A stretch of 64,000 nt of DNA. It comes from Tetraselmis striata. Its lineage: Eukaryota > Chlorophyta > Chlorodendrophyceae > Chlorodendrales > Chlorodendraceae. The position numbers and the translations under genes are program-made. Positions within the stretch are counted from its first letter, which is position 1. Each line of letters begins with the position of its first letter. The stretch spans positions 37,415-101,414 of the forward strand of contig VCJN01001915.1 of NCBI GenBank assembly GCA_006384855.1, in the 5' to 3' direction. The notes under the pieces are model-generated. The model saw only the letters and a list, made by a program, of their open reading frames with translations. It ran no database searches and had not been told where the DNA came from. Below are positions 22,957-36,177 of this stretch, piece after piece.

Positions 22957-25900
22957 TCACAGCAGCGCCTTGCTGGAGTTGGCACCCAGGGACTTGATGG
23001 ATGACCCGGCTGTGGGGCTCGCGCCCCCGTCCTCGCCCTGGTACACCAACACCGCCGCGCGCGACTTCATGATGTACTTTGGGATGTCGTCAGACAGTTT
23101 CCCTTTTGTGGAGCGGCGCAGCAGCAGGATGTCGCAATTGTTCTCCGAGCACAGTTTCTGTGGGGCGGGAGAAGCGGTGGAGGGGCGGGCAGGCGGGCGG
23201 GCAGCATTACTCCCGCGCATTATCCATAGATAGATAGATAAATACATAGATAGATAGATACATAGATACAGTGATACAGTGATAGACAGATAGATACACA
23301 GATACATAGATAGACAGATGGATGGATGGATGGATGGATAAATAGATCCCAGTCAGGACAAACACGTCGCTGCGTTCAGGCAGCAGCGGGGGAGAGCGGG
23401 GCTTGTCAGGGCGCACCGGCAGCGCCTGAAGCGGTTCCAGGTTGGTGTTGAGCGCTGTGACACCAAAGTGCTGTGTGGTGGCAGCGTCCTGCAAGCACAA
23501 GGCGCGTTCAGGCAGGCACCAGCGAAGCTCGCGTCAACAACAGCTGTGTTGATAACGAAGGAAGCGGGAACTTGGGCTCGTGGCCTCGCCCCCATGGGGG
23601 GTGTGCCGGCGCGAGGCAGTTGGTGTGCCGGCGCGAGGCAGCCACATCGACAATGAAGGACTGGGCGTCGCAACAGATTATCACCTGGAAGCTCTCCAGG
23701 AGGCGCTTGTCGCTGTTCTTCTCCTCCATCTGCCCCAGCCCCAGCTGGGAGTTGCCCTTGCACCGCACGAGCGCGAGCTTATCGGCCCGGGCGTCCAGCA
23801 TCTGCATCGCAAAGGTGAGGGCGCTGCGGCTCGAGTGCTCCACGCGCAGCATCAGCTTCACCGACCTGCAGCGGCGGCCATGGCAGCGTACAAGTCAAGT
23901 CCGGATGAGACACCTTGATTGTGAGATCGCGGTGCCGCCCACTGCAGGATCACATGGGGAACATAATGCAAACCAACTTGGGTACCCTGATGTCATGCCT
24001 GGAGGTAACGGCAGACGGGACAGCGTACGCTAGGCACATGTTGGGATCTCCAGAGTAAGCTTCCCGTGGATTGGGCACATATTCCGGCAATCGGTGACAC
24101 GGGCTTGGGGGGGCGCACCGGCGCTCCGCGCGGGTCATCTTGTCGACATCCTCCTTGGTGCACTCCGTCAGGATGTCCGCCTTGACCACCATCACCGGCA
24201 TGGTTGTGGCCTTCAGCACCGCCAGCGCGACGGAGCCCATCGAGTGCTCCTGCGACAGCTTCTCTGTGCCCATGATTACCAGGTCGGTGCGCTCCCTGCG
24301 GCAAGACACCGGCGCTGTTAGGGTCTGCCGGGGAGCCTCCCGCCCCGGCCCAACACAAGTCATCTTCCGCAGCTGGCGATGGGCAGCTGGGCACAAATGG
24401 GGGCGATTCCTGATAGAGCTAAAACAAATGGTTGGGATATAGGGCGCAATGGCTGGGTGTTGGGGTTCAGGGGTTTACGTTTGAGGTGAGGGGGGCGAGC
24501 GGGGAAGGGGGAGGAGGGAGGGGTAACCTGGCCACGTAGTCCAGGAGCGTCTCCACCGTCGTGCCGTGGCGGCGCACCACCACCTCTGTCACCAGCTGGT
24601 TGCTGGGCACGATGCCAAGCAGCTCGCGGTAGTACGCCATCATGTCCTCCGCGCGGTGGATGCCCGCCTGCGTGCTGGCTACCGTCACGATGCGCAGAAA
24701 GTTGGCATCGTTCTGCATGAGCGCCTTGGCGAGGCGAAGCGCCTTCCGCGAGGCCTCGTTGTCGCTCACAAAGAGGCAGATGTGCACGCATTGCTCGCCC
24801 ACAAACGGCTTGCGGCAAATGGCGACAGGCGCCTGCAGGCAAGCAGGGGGGAGGGGGTTAGGATTTAGGGGGGGCAGCACCCCACGTGGATGGGCAGCAA
24901 AGCGCATCAGAAGGATAGCCAAGGTGGTGCATGGAGAATCCGAACGGCAACAACGCAATGGGAGTGCCGGGATTCACGACAACTCGCCCCCTTCTGCATT
25001 CTCCAATAGCGTGGCATGACTTATACATGAGGGGAAGGGGTTGCCAGGGGGGAGGGGGCGCACGATGCGACTCTGCGCCTGGATTGCACGCTGGCAGAAG
25101 CCATCCTGCTGGTCCTGCTTGGCGAGGATGGGCTGCAGGAGGAGAACACCCGGCGTGTGAGAAAGGCACGCATGAGAGGGGGAGAGGAGGAGGAGGAGGA
25201 GGGCAGGTGGGGGGGGGGGGGGGGCAATGACACAGGAGGCGGGTACCCCGAGGCTGCCGAGCCAGTTGATGTCCACGATCGGGCTGGGCGGCGGCGGCTT
25301 CAGCTGGTTGGGCTTCTGAACTACCGCCGCGCACCTGGGTGCGCGGTTGGGAGAGGACAGCAGCAGGGCAGCAGGCGAAATAAGCAACACTGCGGGCAGT
25401 AGCAACACGTACCTTATTGCACCCATGCTGGGAGCGTCCCCAGGCGGTGCGCATTTGGAGATGTGACGAGGTCATCAGATCACAGTCACATGAATGCATC
25501 TGTGCAGGCATTTGTGTTTGGAGATATGGCAAGGGTAGAAACGGGGCGTTTGTGCGGTGATGAGGGGCGGGAAGGAGAGAAGAAAAGGGAGGGGGGGGGA
25601 GGGGGGGGGGGGGGAGGGGGATTGGTCGCACCGGGCCAGCGGCCCGGAGGTGATGTCCGCAAAGTCAAAGTTCAGGTAGGCGTAGCCCTTTGAATGCGGA
25701 TGTCCGCGCGGAAGGTGGCACGCTCCATCAGCTGGTCTGCGCACCCGTGCGCAGTGCAGCCACATACAGCGCCGTCAGAGCGGATGAGCAATAGGCAACG
25801 CGGCGCTCTCCCGCGCAGCATGCATACGGTGGTGCGCACGGCTGCTCAGACCCCACAAACGCCCTGGCAGGCTTGTTTGAGATGCTCTGAAACAAAAGAA

Positions 25901-28900
25901 GTGATACTGAATTGCACATTTGCGCCAAAAAGCATTTGCCATCTAATCCATTGCGGTGAGGTGCTCCGAAACCATACATGACGGCACGCTCCCATTTTCG
26001 GTTTATACTCCACACCACAAAGATCTCTTGCTAAGGTGCTCCGAAACCAAGCAGGATGGCACGCTATCTTTTTGGGTATATCTACTCCGAGACCACAAAA
26101 ATCGCTTGCTAAGGTGCTCCGAAACCGAGGTGCTCCAAAATCAGCACGTCATGCATTTCCCGGGACACGTGGTTCAAAAGCATCACCACCCAGTCAGTCT
26201 CTGCCGCGAGTGCCGCACCTCGAAACTCCGGCAGATAGAAAAAGTAGCGCCGCTGCGAGGTGTACATCATGGCGTCCTCGGCCTGCATCATCTGGCTCAG
26301 CTTCTCCTGTGCTCCAATGGAGCGGCAATCGGTGTATGCCACGTCGCAGGTCGTTGATGGGCGGCCGTTGCCCATCTGCGGACCGGCAGGCGCCAGCGTG
26401 TCAGTGCTTGAAGACAGCAGCTGTGAGGCTGTGCATGGTCACGCGTTAGCCATGCCGGGCATGAGATCAGAAATATATCGGACTTGACCACATTAAACGC
26501 AGCGGATTCCATGTTTTGGAGAGACTTAGACCTTGGATCGCCCGACGCGGTGTGGCCCTTTGGCCATTAAAAAGCGCCAGTCAGAAAAGAGATTAACGTA
26601 ACACCAGATAGCAATGGGGGCAAAGCCAACTCTATGCAAGTAACATAGAGCCCTTCTAACCAAGCCATAACACCAATGCAGAGTGTGCAGTGAAGGCCAG
26701 GCATTGAAGGCTCCGGATGTAGGACCTGGGATTATTAAGTTAGTGAACTTGGATAATGTAATCCAGTGACCATAAAGTGTCATCACGGGCCGGGGGGCAG
26801 GGGGCAGCTGGACACGGTGAAGTGGGCAGGGCAGAGGGGCGGAAACGAGAGGCTGCAGAGGGCGGGGCTCACGGCGCGCTCCATGATGATGCTGTTGTTG
26901 GTGCTGAGCTCGGTCATGGAGGCACAGGGCGCGACCTCCATCATCATGTTGGCCTTGGTGGTGTCGTGCAGCTTGAGGCAAAGCCCGAAAAAGTCGAGGT
27001 CCGCCTGCTTCTTGTTGGCGCACCTGGGGGGAGGAGGATGCGGACAGGGGGGTCACCCCGGGGAAAGTCCCGGTTGATGCTCCGAAACCATGTCCTCGGA
27101 ATGGGTCTCACTAGATCAGACATAAACCACCCACCAAGACCCGGTGCCAGGCCATGCAGAGCAGGCGATGCAGACCGGCGGAGCAGACGGTGAATATTGC
27201 GACGTGTGGCGTTGGTATCATGCGTGGGCGCTTATTCTCGCATACGGCACTCAATCTCCTGTGGATGGTGTCACAGACAGAGGAGCGCAAGGGTTGGGGG
27301 GGGGGGGGGGGGGGCACGCACCAGTGCAGGTCCAGCATGCGGATGCTCATCAGCCACACCACGCCCTTCTCCTTAAAGTGGTCCAGCATTGAGCCGTTGT
27401 GCGGCCCCATGTGAGTGCCGTCCCACTGCACAGCCTCACTGGGAGACGCCAGCTGCACGGCGGGGTGGGAGGGTTGAGTGCGGGCGGTGGCAGCAGGCAC
27501 ATGCGCTCCTCCTCACAAACAGTTGATATGATATGCTCCACTCTACTACCCTCGTCTACTAAGCTAACTGCACTATCATACACGCGACTTAGGGGGGCTT
27601 CAACAGAGTTGTCACATGCTGCATATGGTCGATGCTGTTCTGCGCACTTGGGCCCGGGTGTGTCTGAATGTGCTTCAGCGTTGCTGCCCTCCAACAAAAT
27701 TAAGAGTCCAGCAAACAAACAAAACGAAAGCCGTTAAGCATCTGCTGCCAATCCCCCGATGCCCCGCTCCTTGCATCAAGAAAGCTGCATCACGCTTCAT
27801 CATAGCCATACATGTGATGCAAATTTCGAAAGTAGATCAAACAGCGTCTCGCTGCTGTAATATCTGTACGGACTTCCTTCGCCCGGCTCACGTGCAAAGA
27901 CTGTATCGGTACCTACACCATAAACAGCACATATTTGACCGGTATTGTGTCTAACCGTTGAGTACCTCCTAGTTTCCGGGTGTAAGGAGGAGCAGGCGAC
28001 CCAACACAGCCACACACAAGCCGCCACACCCGCGCACGCTCCCATACACGCCAGGTCCAAGCAGGCACGAGAGGGTGCGCACACCTGCAGCAGCGCGTGG
28101 CCAGCTCCCGGCAACATCAGCTCCGACTCCTCCGCCTCCATCAGCTCCTCGTACTTTTTCTCGTACTTGAACCCAAACTGCTTGTCCTGCACGATGATGT
28201 GCACCTGCCCCGCTTCCAGCCTGTGCGCGGACCGCACAGGGCAGAGGCTCACGTAAAAAAAACGTCACAGGGGTATTCATTCATGTAACACTACAAAATT
28301 GCAGACATACCCACCTTCCCAAATGGGAACCTAAGAAAAATGTGGCCTCAACGCTACCAATGCTACCAATGCATGGGACGCTCGGCAACAGACACCCCTT
28401 GCGCAATAGCGAGTACGCAATTTCAGCCATCCTCTACACCAGCCCACAAACCGTCAAAGCGATCTCTGTCCACGTCAAGAATGAATTCCTCAACGGACTT
28501 AGTTAGCTCCGGGGGTTGGGGGGGGGGGGGGGGGGGGGGGACCCAACCTGTAAAACTTGTGCTCCTTGAGCAGATTGATCACCAAGTCCTCCTCCTCCTC
28601 ACCCACACTGATGACAATCTGCAGGTTGGCCACTGCCTCCGCGCCCGCCACGCGCTCCAGGGTGTCCACCAGCTGGATGATCTGCCGCGACACTGGCGAA
28701 AGCCCCTTCTACACGGCAGCCAGAGGGGATCTACTGCCGCCCGCCAGGGTCCCAACCGTCAGCGCTCCATGGCAACACCTCCCCTCAGCAGGCGAAGGTG
28801 GACTGTAGCACGAGATTGTAGTGGAGGGAGGGGGGGGGGGGGGGGGGGGGGAGGCAAGACGGCGTCCCCACCTTATTGGGCGCACACGAGTTGAGCAGCT

Positions 28901-31900
28901 GCCAGGTGTCTGTGGCGACGGCATCCAGCGCGCGGCCATCCGGGGTGAACACCGCCTCGCCGCTCCCCACAAAGTGAAACGCGATCTTCCCCTTCTTCAG
29001 CAGCTCCTTGGCGGTGTAGTTGTAGTGCGTGCGTTCCACTAAAAGCGGCGATGGTGCGTCAGGGCGGGTGTTGTCATGCGGGGCAGGGCGGGCGGCGGGA
29101 GAAGAGGCAGCAGTCAGCTTGAGGAATCCCGCACGCAGACAATGCCCCATAGCAAAGGCCCCTACCCCGCAACATCCCGACGTTGCCTTATCCCACTCAA
29201 GACATAGCAAAAAGCCCCGCTGGAAAACTAATAATAAAAGGAAAACCTAGCCAGGACTACAGCCAGACACCCAATTGGGGCTGGACGATGCTCTTTAGCC
29301 ACCTCAGGCCGCAGCGCCGGACGCGTTTAACCATACCATACCATAGCAAAACGCGCCATACCCATTCCCAATGCAAAGCACCATCACCACCACCACCACC
29401 ACCACCATCACCATCACCACCACCATCACCATCACCATCACCATCACCATCACCATCACCATCACCATCACCATCACCATCACCATCACCATCACCATCA
29501 CCATCACCATCACCATCACCATCACCATCACCATCACCATCACCATCACCATCACCATCACCATCACCATCACCATCACCATCACCATCACCATACACAT
29601 CACCATCACCATCACCATTCACCATCACCATCACCATCACCATCACCATCACCATCACCATCACCATCACCATCACCATCACCATCACCATCACCATCAC
29701 CATCACCATCACCATCACCATCACCATCACCATCACCCTGATACGGTCCAAGTGAGATTATGGGGACGTGTACAGCTGCTGGACGGAGTGGAGGGCATAT
29801 CACTAAGCATTCAGGCTGGCGTGGATCGCAGGTGCCCTGGGGAGCGCTTGGGAGGGCAGAGAGGGGTGGGGGGTGGCGGCAGACGAGCGCCCGTGTTGTG
29901 AGCGAATTGATGCAAAGCGGGCAGGATGACGCTGCTGCACTGCACAACGCACCACTGAGCATGTAGTTGTGCAGCTCAAAGACCTTGGGCAGCTCCCAGT
30001 CCTGGCGCTCCACCCACTGCGCGTTTGCCTTGCGCGCAAACATCTCCATCATCGCCGCATCCCGGTCGCCCGGCATATCCGCGCCATCGCTCGACGTGCG
30101 GCCCTCGGACGGCAGCTCGCCCAAGTCCGCTGGTGAGGGTTTTGGGGTAAGGGGGAGTTCAAAACAGTGCACTGAGAGAAACTCGCCAGGACGCATCCAT
30201 CTGAGCACTATACGACTAGCAGTGAGCCGGAAGTTCTTCTGCCTGAATGGCGCCAGTGCGGCGGCACTACCCACACACCAACTGATCCAGATGCATGTAT
30301 GCCCAAATGACAACGGAGGGGTGGGAGCAGGGGGGAGAGGAAGAGAAGTGGCGGGCGTACTGGACTCCCGAAAACCGCCCACCATGCCCTCGTCCAGGTC
30401 GACCACACGGATGCTGGTGGCGCGCCCCAAGCCACCAGCCGCCACCGCAAACTGCGAGGCGGAGCGGAAGAAGCGCTCGTTGTGTGTTGCAAACTTGGGG
30501 AAGTCATCGTGCAGCGTCGTGCGGATGACCTGCCCAATGTTGGTGCCCAGCGCGCCCGGCGTCTGGTTGTTCTGCGAAGGATGCAAGGCGGATGGGAGCC
30601 TTAGCGACGCCGCACCCCACGCATCTTGGCAAGAGTGAGGGTGGAGTTGGCGTGGACGCTCACCCAGTTGGCCTGCAGCTTGAGGTACACCTTGAGGGTC
30701 ATGTATGCCGTCTTCTTGGCGTTCTGTAGGGCGCAGTCGCGTACGGGCCGCCGCCATCAGAGCGCACGGCAGCCGCATGGGATAGTCTCTGTGGAACAGG
30801 CGGGAGGGAGGAGGTGGTGTGTTGGAGGAAGGGGGACAGCGGGCACGCACATGCACACGGTGACGCCAGCCGCCCTTGCGCTCTGTCCGGTTGCTGCGCC
30901 CCGCGGAGCTGAACAGCGCCTTGGTGCCCTGGATCACGCCTGACTTCATGATGCCGGACTTGCCGGTGGAGCTCTTGCCGGTGCTCTTGGGGGTGCGGCC
31001 GCCGCGCACTGGGGCTGTGCTTGGAGGCACCGCGGGCTTCTTGCGCACCTGTCCCGCAGTGCGCATCGATTGCCCTGTAAGCGCCTTGGCTCAGGGAGGG
31101 AGGCTGAGTAATGGGGATGGTTCGTAAGGGGACCGGCGGGGGGAGGGGGGGGGGGGGGGGGGACCTCACCTGTGTCCGCTCGTTGCCGGTGCTCAATTTG
31201 GCCTTCCAACCACGGTGGCCCTTCACCGCCTTGGCCAGTGTGTCCGACATTGGCATCTCCTTCACTGGCGCCGGTGCCTTGGCCGCACGCGTTGCTGTGG
31301 CTGTGGGTCTCACCGCACCCTTACCAGTGTCCTTGCTAGCTCTGCGGTTGGCTGTGCGCTTCTGGGCCATTTCCAGCTGTGCCCGGGCCGACAGCAGGCT
31401 TAGTCAGGAAGCCAAAGCATGCGCATGGATGGGGCTGGCAAGCACCCAAGTGCCATGCAGGCTATGGAGCCAGCATGGCTATCTCGCTGTAATCATTGGA
31501 TAGCAGATGCGCCTCACATGCGACATCTGCCGCCCGATAAGTGCTGGGTCGACGCATGGATGACAGGAAGTTGAGGGGAAGGTGAAAGGGGGAAGGAGGG
31601 GGGGTGTGGATGCAGACCTTTGAGGTGCTTTCAGCCGAGGTACTTCCACTGGCACCAGTTGGGTGGGTGGTTTTCCGAGAGGGCTCATCCGGCTCAATGT
31701 GTATTGACTGCACCATATCCCCACTCCCAGGGTCCACCAGCGCGTTCGCTAGGCTGTCCGCCTGGTTTGCCACATTGTCCTGAGGCGCGGAGGGAATGAA
31801 ATGCAGGAGGAGAAGGGGGAGTGAGACTGGCGTAGCACTTGAATGTGACAGTGGCCTCGTGCTGCTGCAAAGCGCACGGGAAAGGGGGGGGGGAGTACAG

Positions 31901-32000
31901 AAAGCCGCGGCTCACCCCCAGCCACCCCATCGCCTTGTTGAACGACTCGCCGCGCTTGACAGCCGGCCGATCCTTACCTGCAGACAGTGCACACAAGGGC
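22957..32000 (-). CDS. Large multi-exon protein with C-terminal universal stress protein (USP) domains
   Basis: At least 21 exons on the minus strand; the 3' end is the stop at 22,957. Two well-phased early exons are 31,779-31,618 and 31,376-31,170 (the Met in LEMAQKRTANRR is internal). A further exon near 31,980-31,917 (KDRPAVKRGESFNKAMGWLG) shows the gene begins upstream, and its start was not fixed. The C-terminal third has USP folds: HICLFVSDNEASRKALRLAK followed by TDLVIMGTEKLSQ and MGSVALAVLKATTMPVMVV (24,835-24,135), then a second one ending CDILLLRRSTKGK and AAVLVYQG (23,865-22,980). The GxxG ATP signature is degenerate in both. The N-terminal two-thirds (VERTHYNYTAKELLKKGKI, HMGPHNGSMLDHFKEKGVVW) is not recognised. 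Biological role unknown; USP domains bind nucleotides in stress or signalling contexts. Confidence 0.75.
23221..23345. repeat. (GATA)n/(GATG)n microsatellite in USP gene intron
   Basis: About 120 bp of TAGATAGA-type tetramers grading into GATGGATGGATG. It lies between the last two exons of the USP gene. Confidence 0.9.
29380..29736. repeat. (CATCAC)n hexamer array, about 59 units
   Basis: An almost pure CATCAC hexamer array of about 357 bp with two interruptions (CATACAC near 29,592 and CATTCACC near 29,616). It sits in a USP gene intron between exons ending near 29,960 and starting near 29,040. On the coding strand it reads GTGATG. Its six-frame ORFs are repeat artefacts, not genes. Confidence 0.95.
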
Positions 32001-33628
<1,628 letters not shown>

Positions 33629-33645
33629 AAGGATTATTCTACTGC
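33629..33645 (+). repeat. Target-site duplication, left, of LINE A copy 2
   Basis: AAGGATTATTCTACTGC (17 bp), repeated exactly at 40,454-40,470, flanking the 6.8-kb insertion. Confidence 0.9.
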
Positions 33646-35131
33646 CCGTGCCGCCACCTGCCAGTTCTGCAGCCCCCCTCCTCCCACGGCTCCGCCCCCC
33701 GGTGTGGCTCTCCCGGCGTCGGCAGCTGGCGTGCGGGCGCTGCAGCGCCAGCACGCGCCGGCTCCTGCCTCAGCCGCTCATGATGCCGCTCTCGCGGCCA
33801 CCGCTCGGTGGTGCGCTACCAGCGATGTCTACCGCAAGATGCCCCGTACGCCGCTGCGGGGCACGGCTGTCGGCGTCTGTCCCGCAGCTCGGCCTGTCCT
33901 CTTCCCCCTGCTAGACCGTACGCTGGCCTATGCTGACCGCTTCCCTCCTACCGACGACCGGTCGTACGGGGCCGAAGGCGCTGTCTGCGTATTTGCGGGG
34001 CTACTACTGCGACCCTACCCATCCAGCAGCCCCGCAGTTGTGCGGAAATTGGCGGAGCGGCGAGTGCGGCTGTGGGAGGCAGGGGATGCTGTGCGCGCCG
34101 GCTTCTCGGTGTGCGGGATGCAGCAACTGTGGCGCGAATCGCGGGATGGCAGCGAGTTACATAATTACCAGATGGAGGCGGGTGACCTGCCGACGACCAC
34201 ATCTCGGAGTGCCCGCCGACGGAAGCGCCGGCGATCTGCGAGGGCGCGGGCGGCTGCTGCTGAGGCTGCGGAAGGGGGCGCCGATGCTGCGGCTGATGGG
34301 GTGCCGCCGGCGGTGGTGGATGCTCACCGCCGGGCGGCGAAACTCACCGCTGTGCAGGAGCTGCGCCGCGCTCGCCAGGCGCTGGACACTGCTGACCTCG
34401 GCATGGTGTCTGACGTCGCTGCGGCGCTCCCTGCCCTCGATGCCCTCCATCCGCCTCCTGCTGCCACCAGCCCGGAGTACTCTCCCCCCGAAGAACCGCC
34501 GGACCTGCAACGGGCGCCGCCGTCGTGGGGCGACAATGCGGATGAGGTTATGCGGTGGGGGGAGGACCAGCGGCGGGTTCTGCGTCGTGCACCCCGCCTT
34601 TCCGCAGGGCATGTGGACTGGTGGCGTTGGGAGCACATCAGGGACCTAGACGTACCTTCATGGCGCCTGTGTGTGAACCGCTGCCTGGCGGGGCGGTGCC
34701 ACTCGCGCACTGCGGCTTTCTTGGCGAGTGGCTCCGTCTTTGCGCTCCACAAGGACGACCCCGCCGCGCGCGAGGAGCGGGAAAAGCGCGGCGAGCCGCT
34801 GCGAGTACGCCCGCTCGGCGTCGGCTCCGTGCTGGTGCGCCTGGCCTCCGCCCACGCTCTGGGGCAAGTGGGTGCGGATGCGCGGGAGGTCATGGGCCCG
34901 GTGCAACGCAGCTTTCAGTCGGGAGCTGGCTGTGAGACGGCGTATATGAGCATGCGGGTGGCGCTGCAACTTTTCGGCGGGCGTGGTACTGGTGGGAAAG
35001 GACTACTACTCCTGGATATTCGGAATGCCTTCAATGAGGTATCCCGGGGTGCGATACTTTACGGCTTGCTTCAGCACCCGCGGCTACATGGCCTGATCCC
35101 TTTTTTTCCAGATGTGGTACGATCGCCCTAG
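33646..35131 (+). pseudogene. LINE A ORF, N-terminal part through RT palm motif A
   Basis: Open from upstream host sequence into the element. Visible: a Pro-rich start after CQFC, an Arg/Ala-rich basic segment (RRRKRRRSARARAAAAE), the pre-RT motif SAGHVDWWRWEHI, and RT motif A (LLLLDIRNAFNEVSRGAIL, the metal-binding Asp being that of LLD). It stops at 35,131 because of the T-homopolymer insertion. The natural continuation (MWYDRPSDLYYYA) is one frame over. Confidence 0.8.
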
Positions 35132-36177
35132 CGACCTGTACTACTACGCGACGGATGATCCCGGTACTTTGCGCGCCACCCTACAGTCTCGTACGGGTGT
35201 ACGCCAGGTGATGTCCTGGCCCCGCTATACTTCTGCCTCGCTATCGCGGGCCCGGTGCAAGCGGTTGTGGCTCGTACCGCCGCTGATACTTTTTGCCAGA
35301 GTTTTGCGGATGATTGCGGCGCGGCCACTGCCGCGGCCCACGTTCCGCGCGTTTTCGACGAGTACTGCACGGAGCTTTCCAAAGTCGGACTGGTGGTACA
35401 GGACAGTAAGACGCGGTACGTTCGTCACCCCGGCGACAGCGAGTCCGAGTTGCGGACAGTACGGGAGAAGTTGGCCCCGGGAGGATTTCGGACCCCGGCC
35501 GATGATCCTGTCCAGGATGGCGCCGTGTACCTGGGTGCTCCTATTAGCCATTACCCCGAGTGGATGACCGGCGCGTTGGGGCGGCGCCGGGAGGCCCATG
35601 CCACACTGTTGGAGCGCATCGCCTCCTTTGGCACGTCGGGATACGGCTGCCACCATGGGGCCATGCGGTTGCTGGTCGTATGCGCGGTGCGGCAGACTGG
35701 CTTCCTCAGCCGCATGATGCCGCCGTCGGAGCTGGACACTTTCTTGGAGGCCGTGGACGCTGCCAACATTTCGGCTGCGTTTTCGCTGCTTGGCCTGGAC
35801 GCTTGCGACCAGTCTACACCGCGCATGGAGGCTGCAATCGTTCAGATGAGTATGCCCGCGGATTTTGGCGGTCTGAATCTGGCATTGCTGCAGTCCGAGG
35901 CCCCTGCGGCGTTTTATTCCGCGCAATCGGTTGTCCTGCCAAAGCTAGTACGGGAGTACGGGCCCGCCCTTGGCCCCTTATACGAGGCGGTCCGCGCCGA
36001 GGTGTCGTCCGTGGCTACGAGTGCTTTGCCATGGGCGCGTGAGACGCGCCGCGTGTACGAGACTGTACGGGCCCTAACCACGTTACCGCAAGAAGATGTG
36101 CGGCGCGCACGCGCGGCGTATGGGCACGCCCACGAGATCTTCGAGTTACTTACGGTCAGTAATGCTACGACCACCAT
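35112..36177 (+). pseudogene. LINE A ORF, RT motifs B-C and thumb, up to nested insertion
   Basis: Starts one frame over from the previous segment and returns to the original frame after about 35,205, where the QGD motif is lost by the 1-bp deletion (CAGGTGATG, against CAGGGGGATG in copy 1). The catalytic FADD box is intact in QSFADDCGAA near 35,297-35,325. The thumb and linker continue to SNATTT at about 36,177, where LINE B copy 2 is inserted. Confidence 0.8.

Noticed and set aside
23221-23345. GATA tetramer run considered as a CRISPR-like or minisatellite array
   Set aside because: A plain tetranucleotide microsatellite without spacers.
29183-29901. Long ORFs on both strands rich in Ser-Pro, Ile-Thr, His or Met-Val
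   Set aside because: All are translations of the CATCAC hexamer array in different frames; no other coding evidence.
31174-31370. MAQKRTANRR as the start of the USP gene
   Set aside because: The exon begins two codons earlier after a good acceptor (31,377-31,378), and two exon-like segments lie upstream in phase, so the Met is internal.
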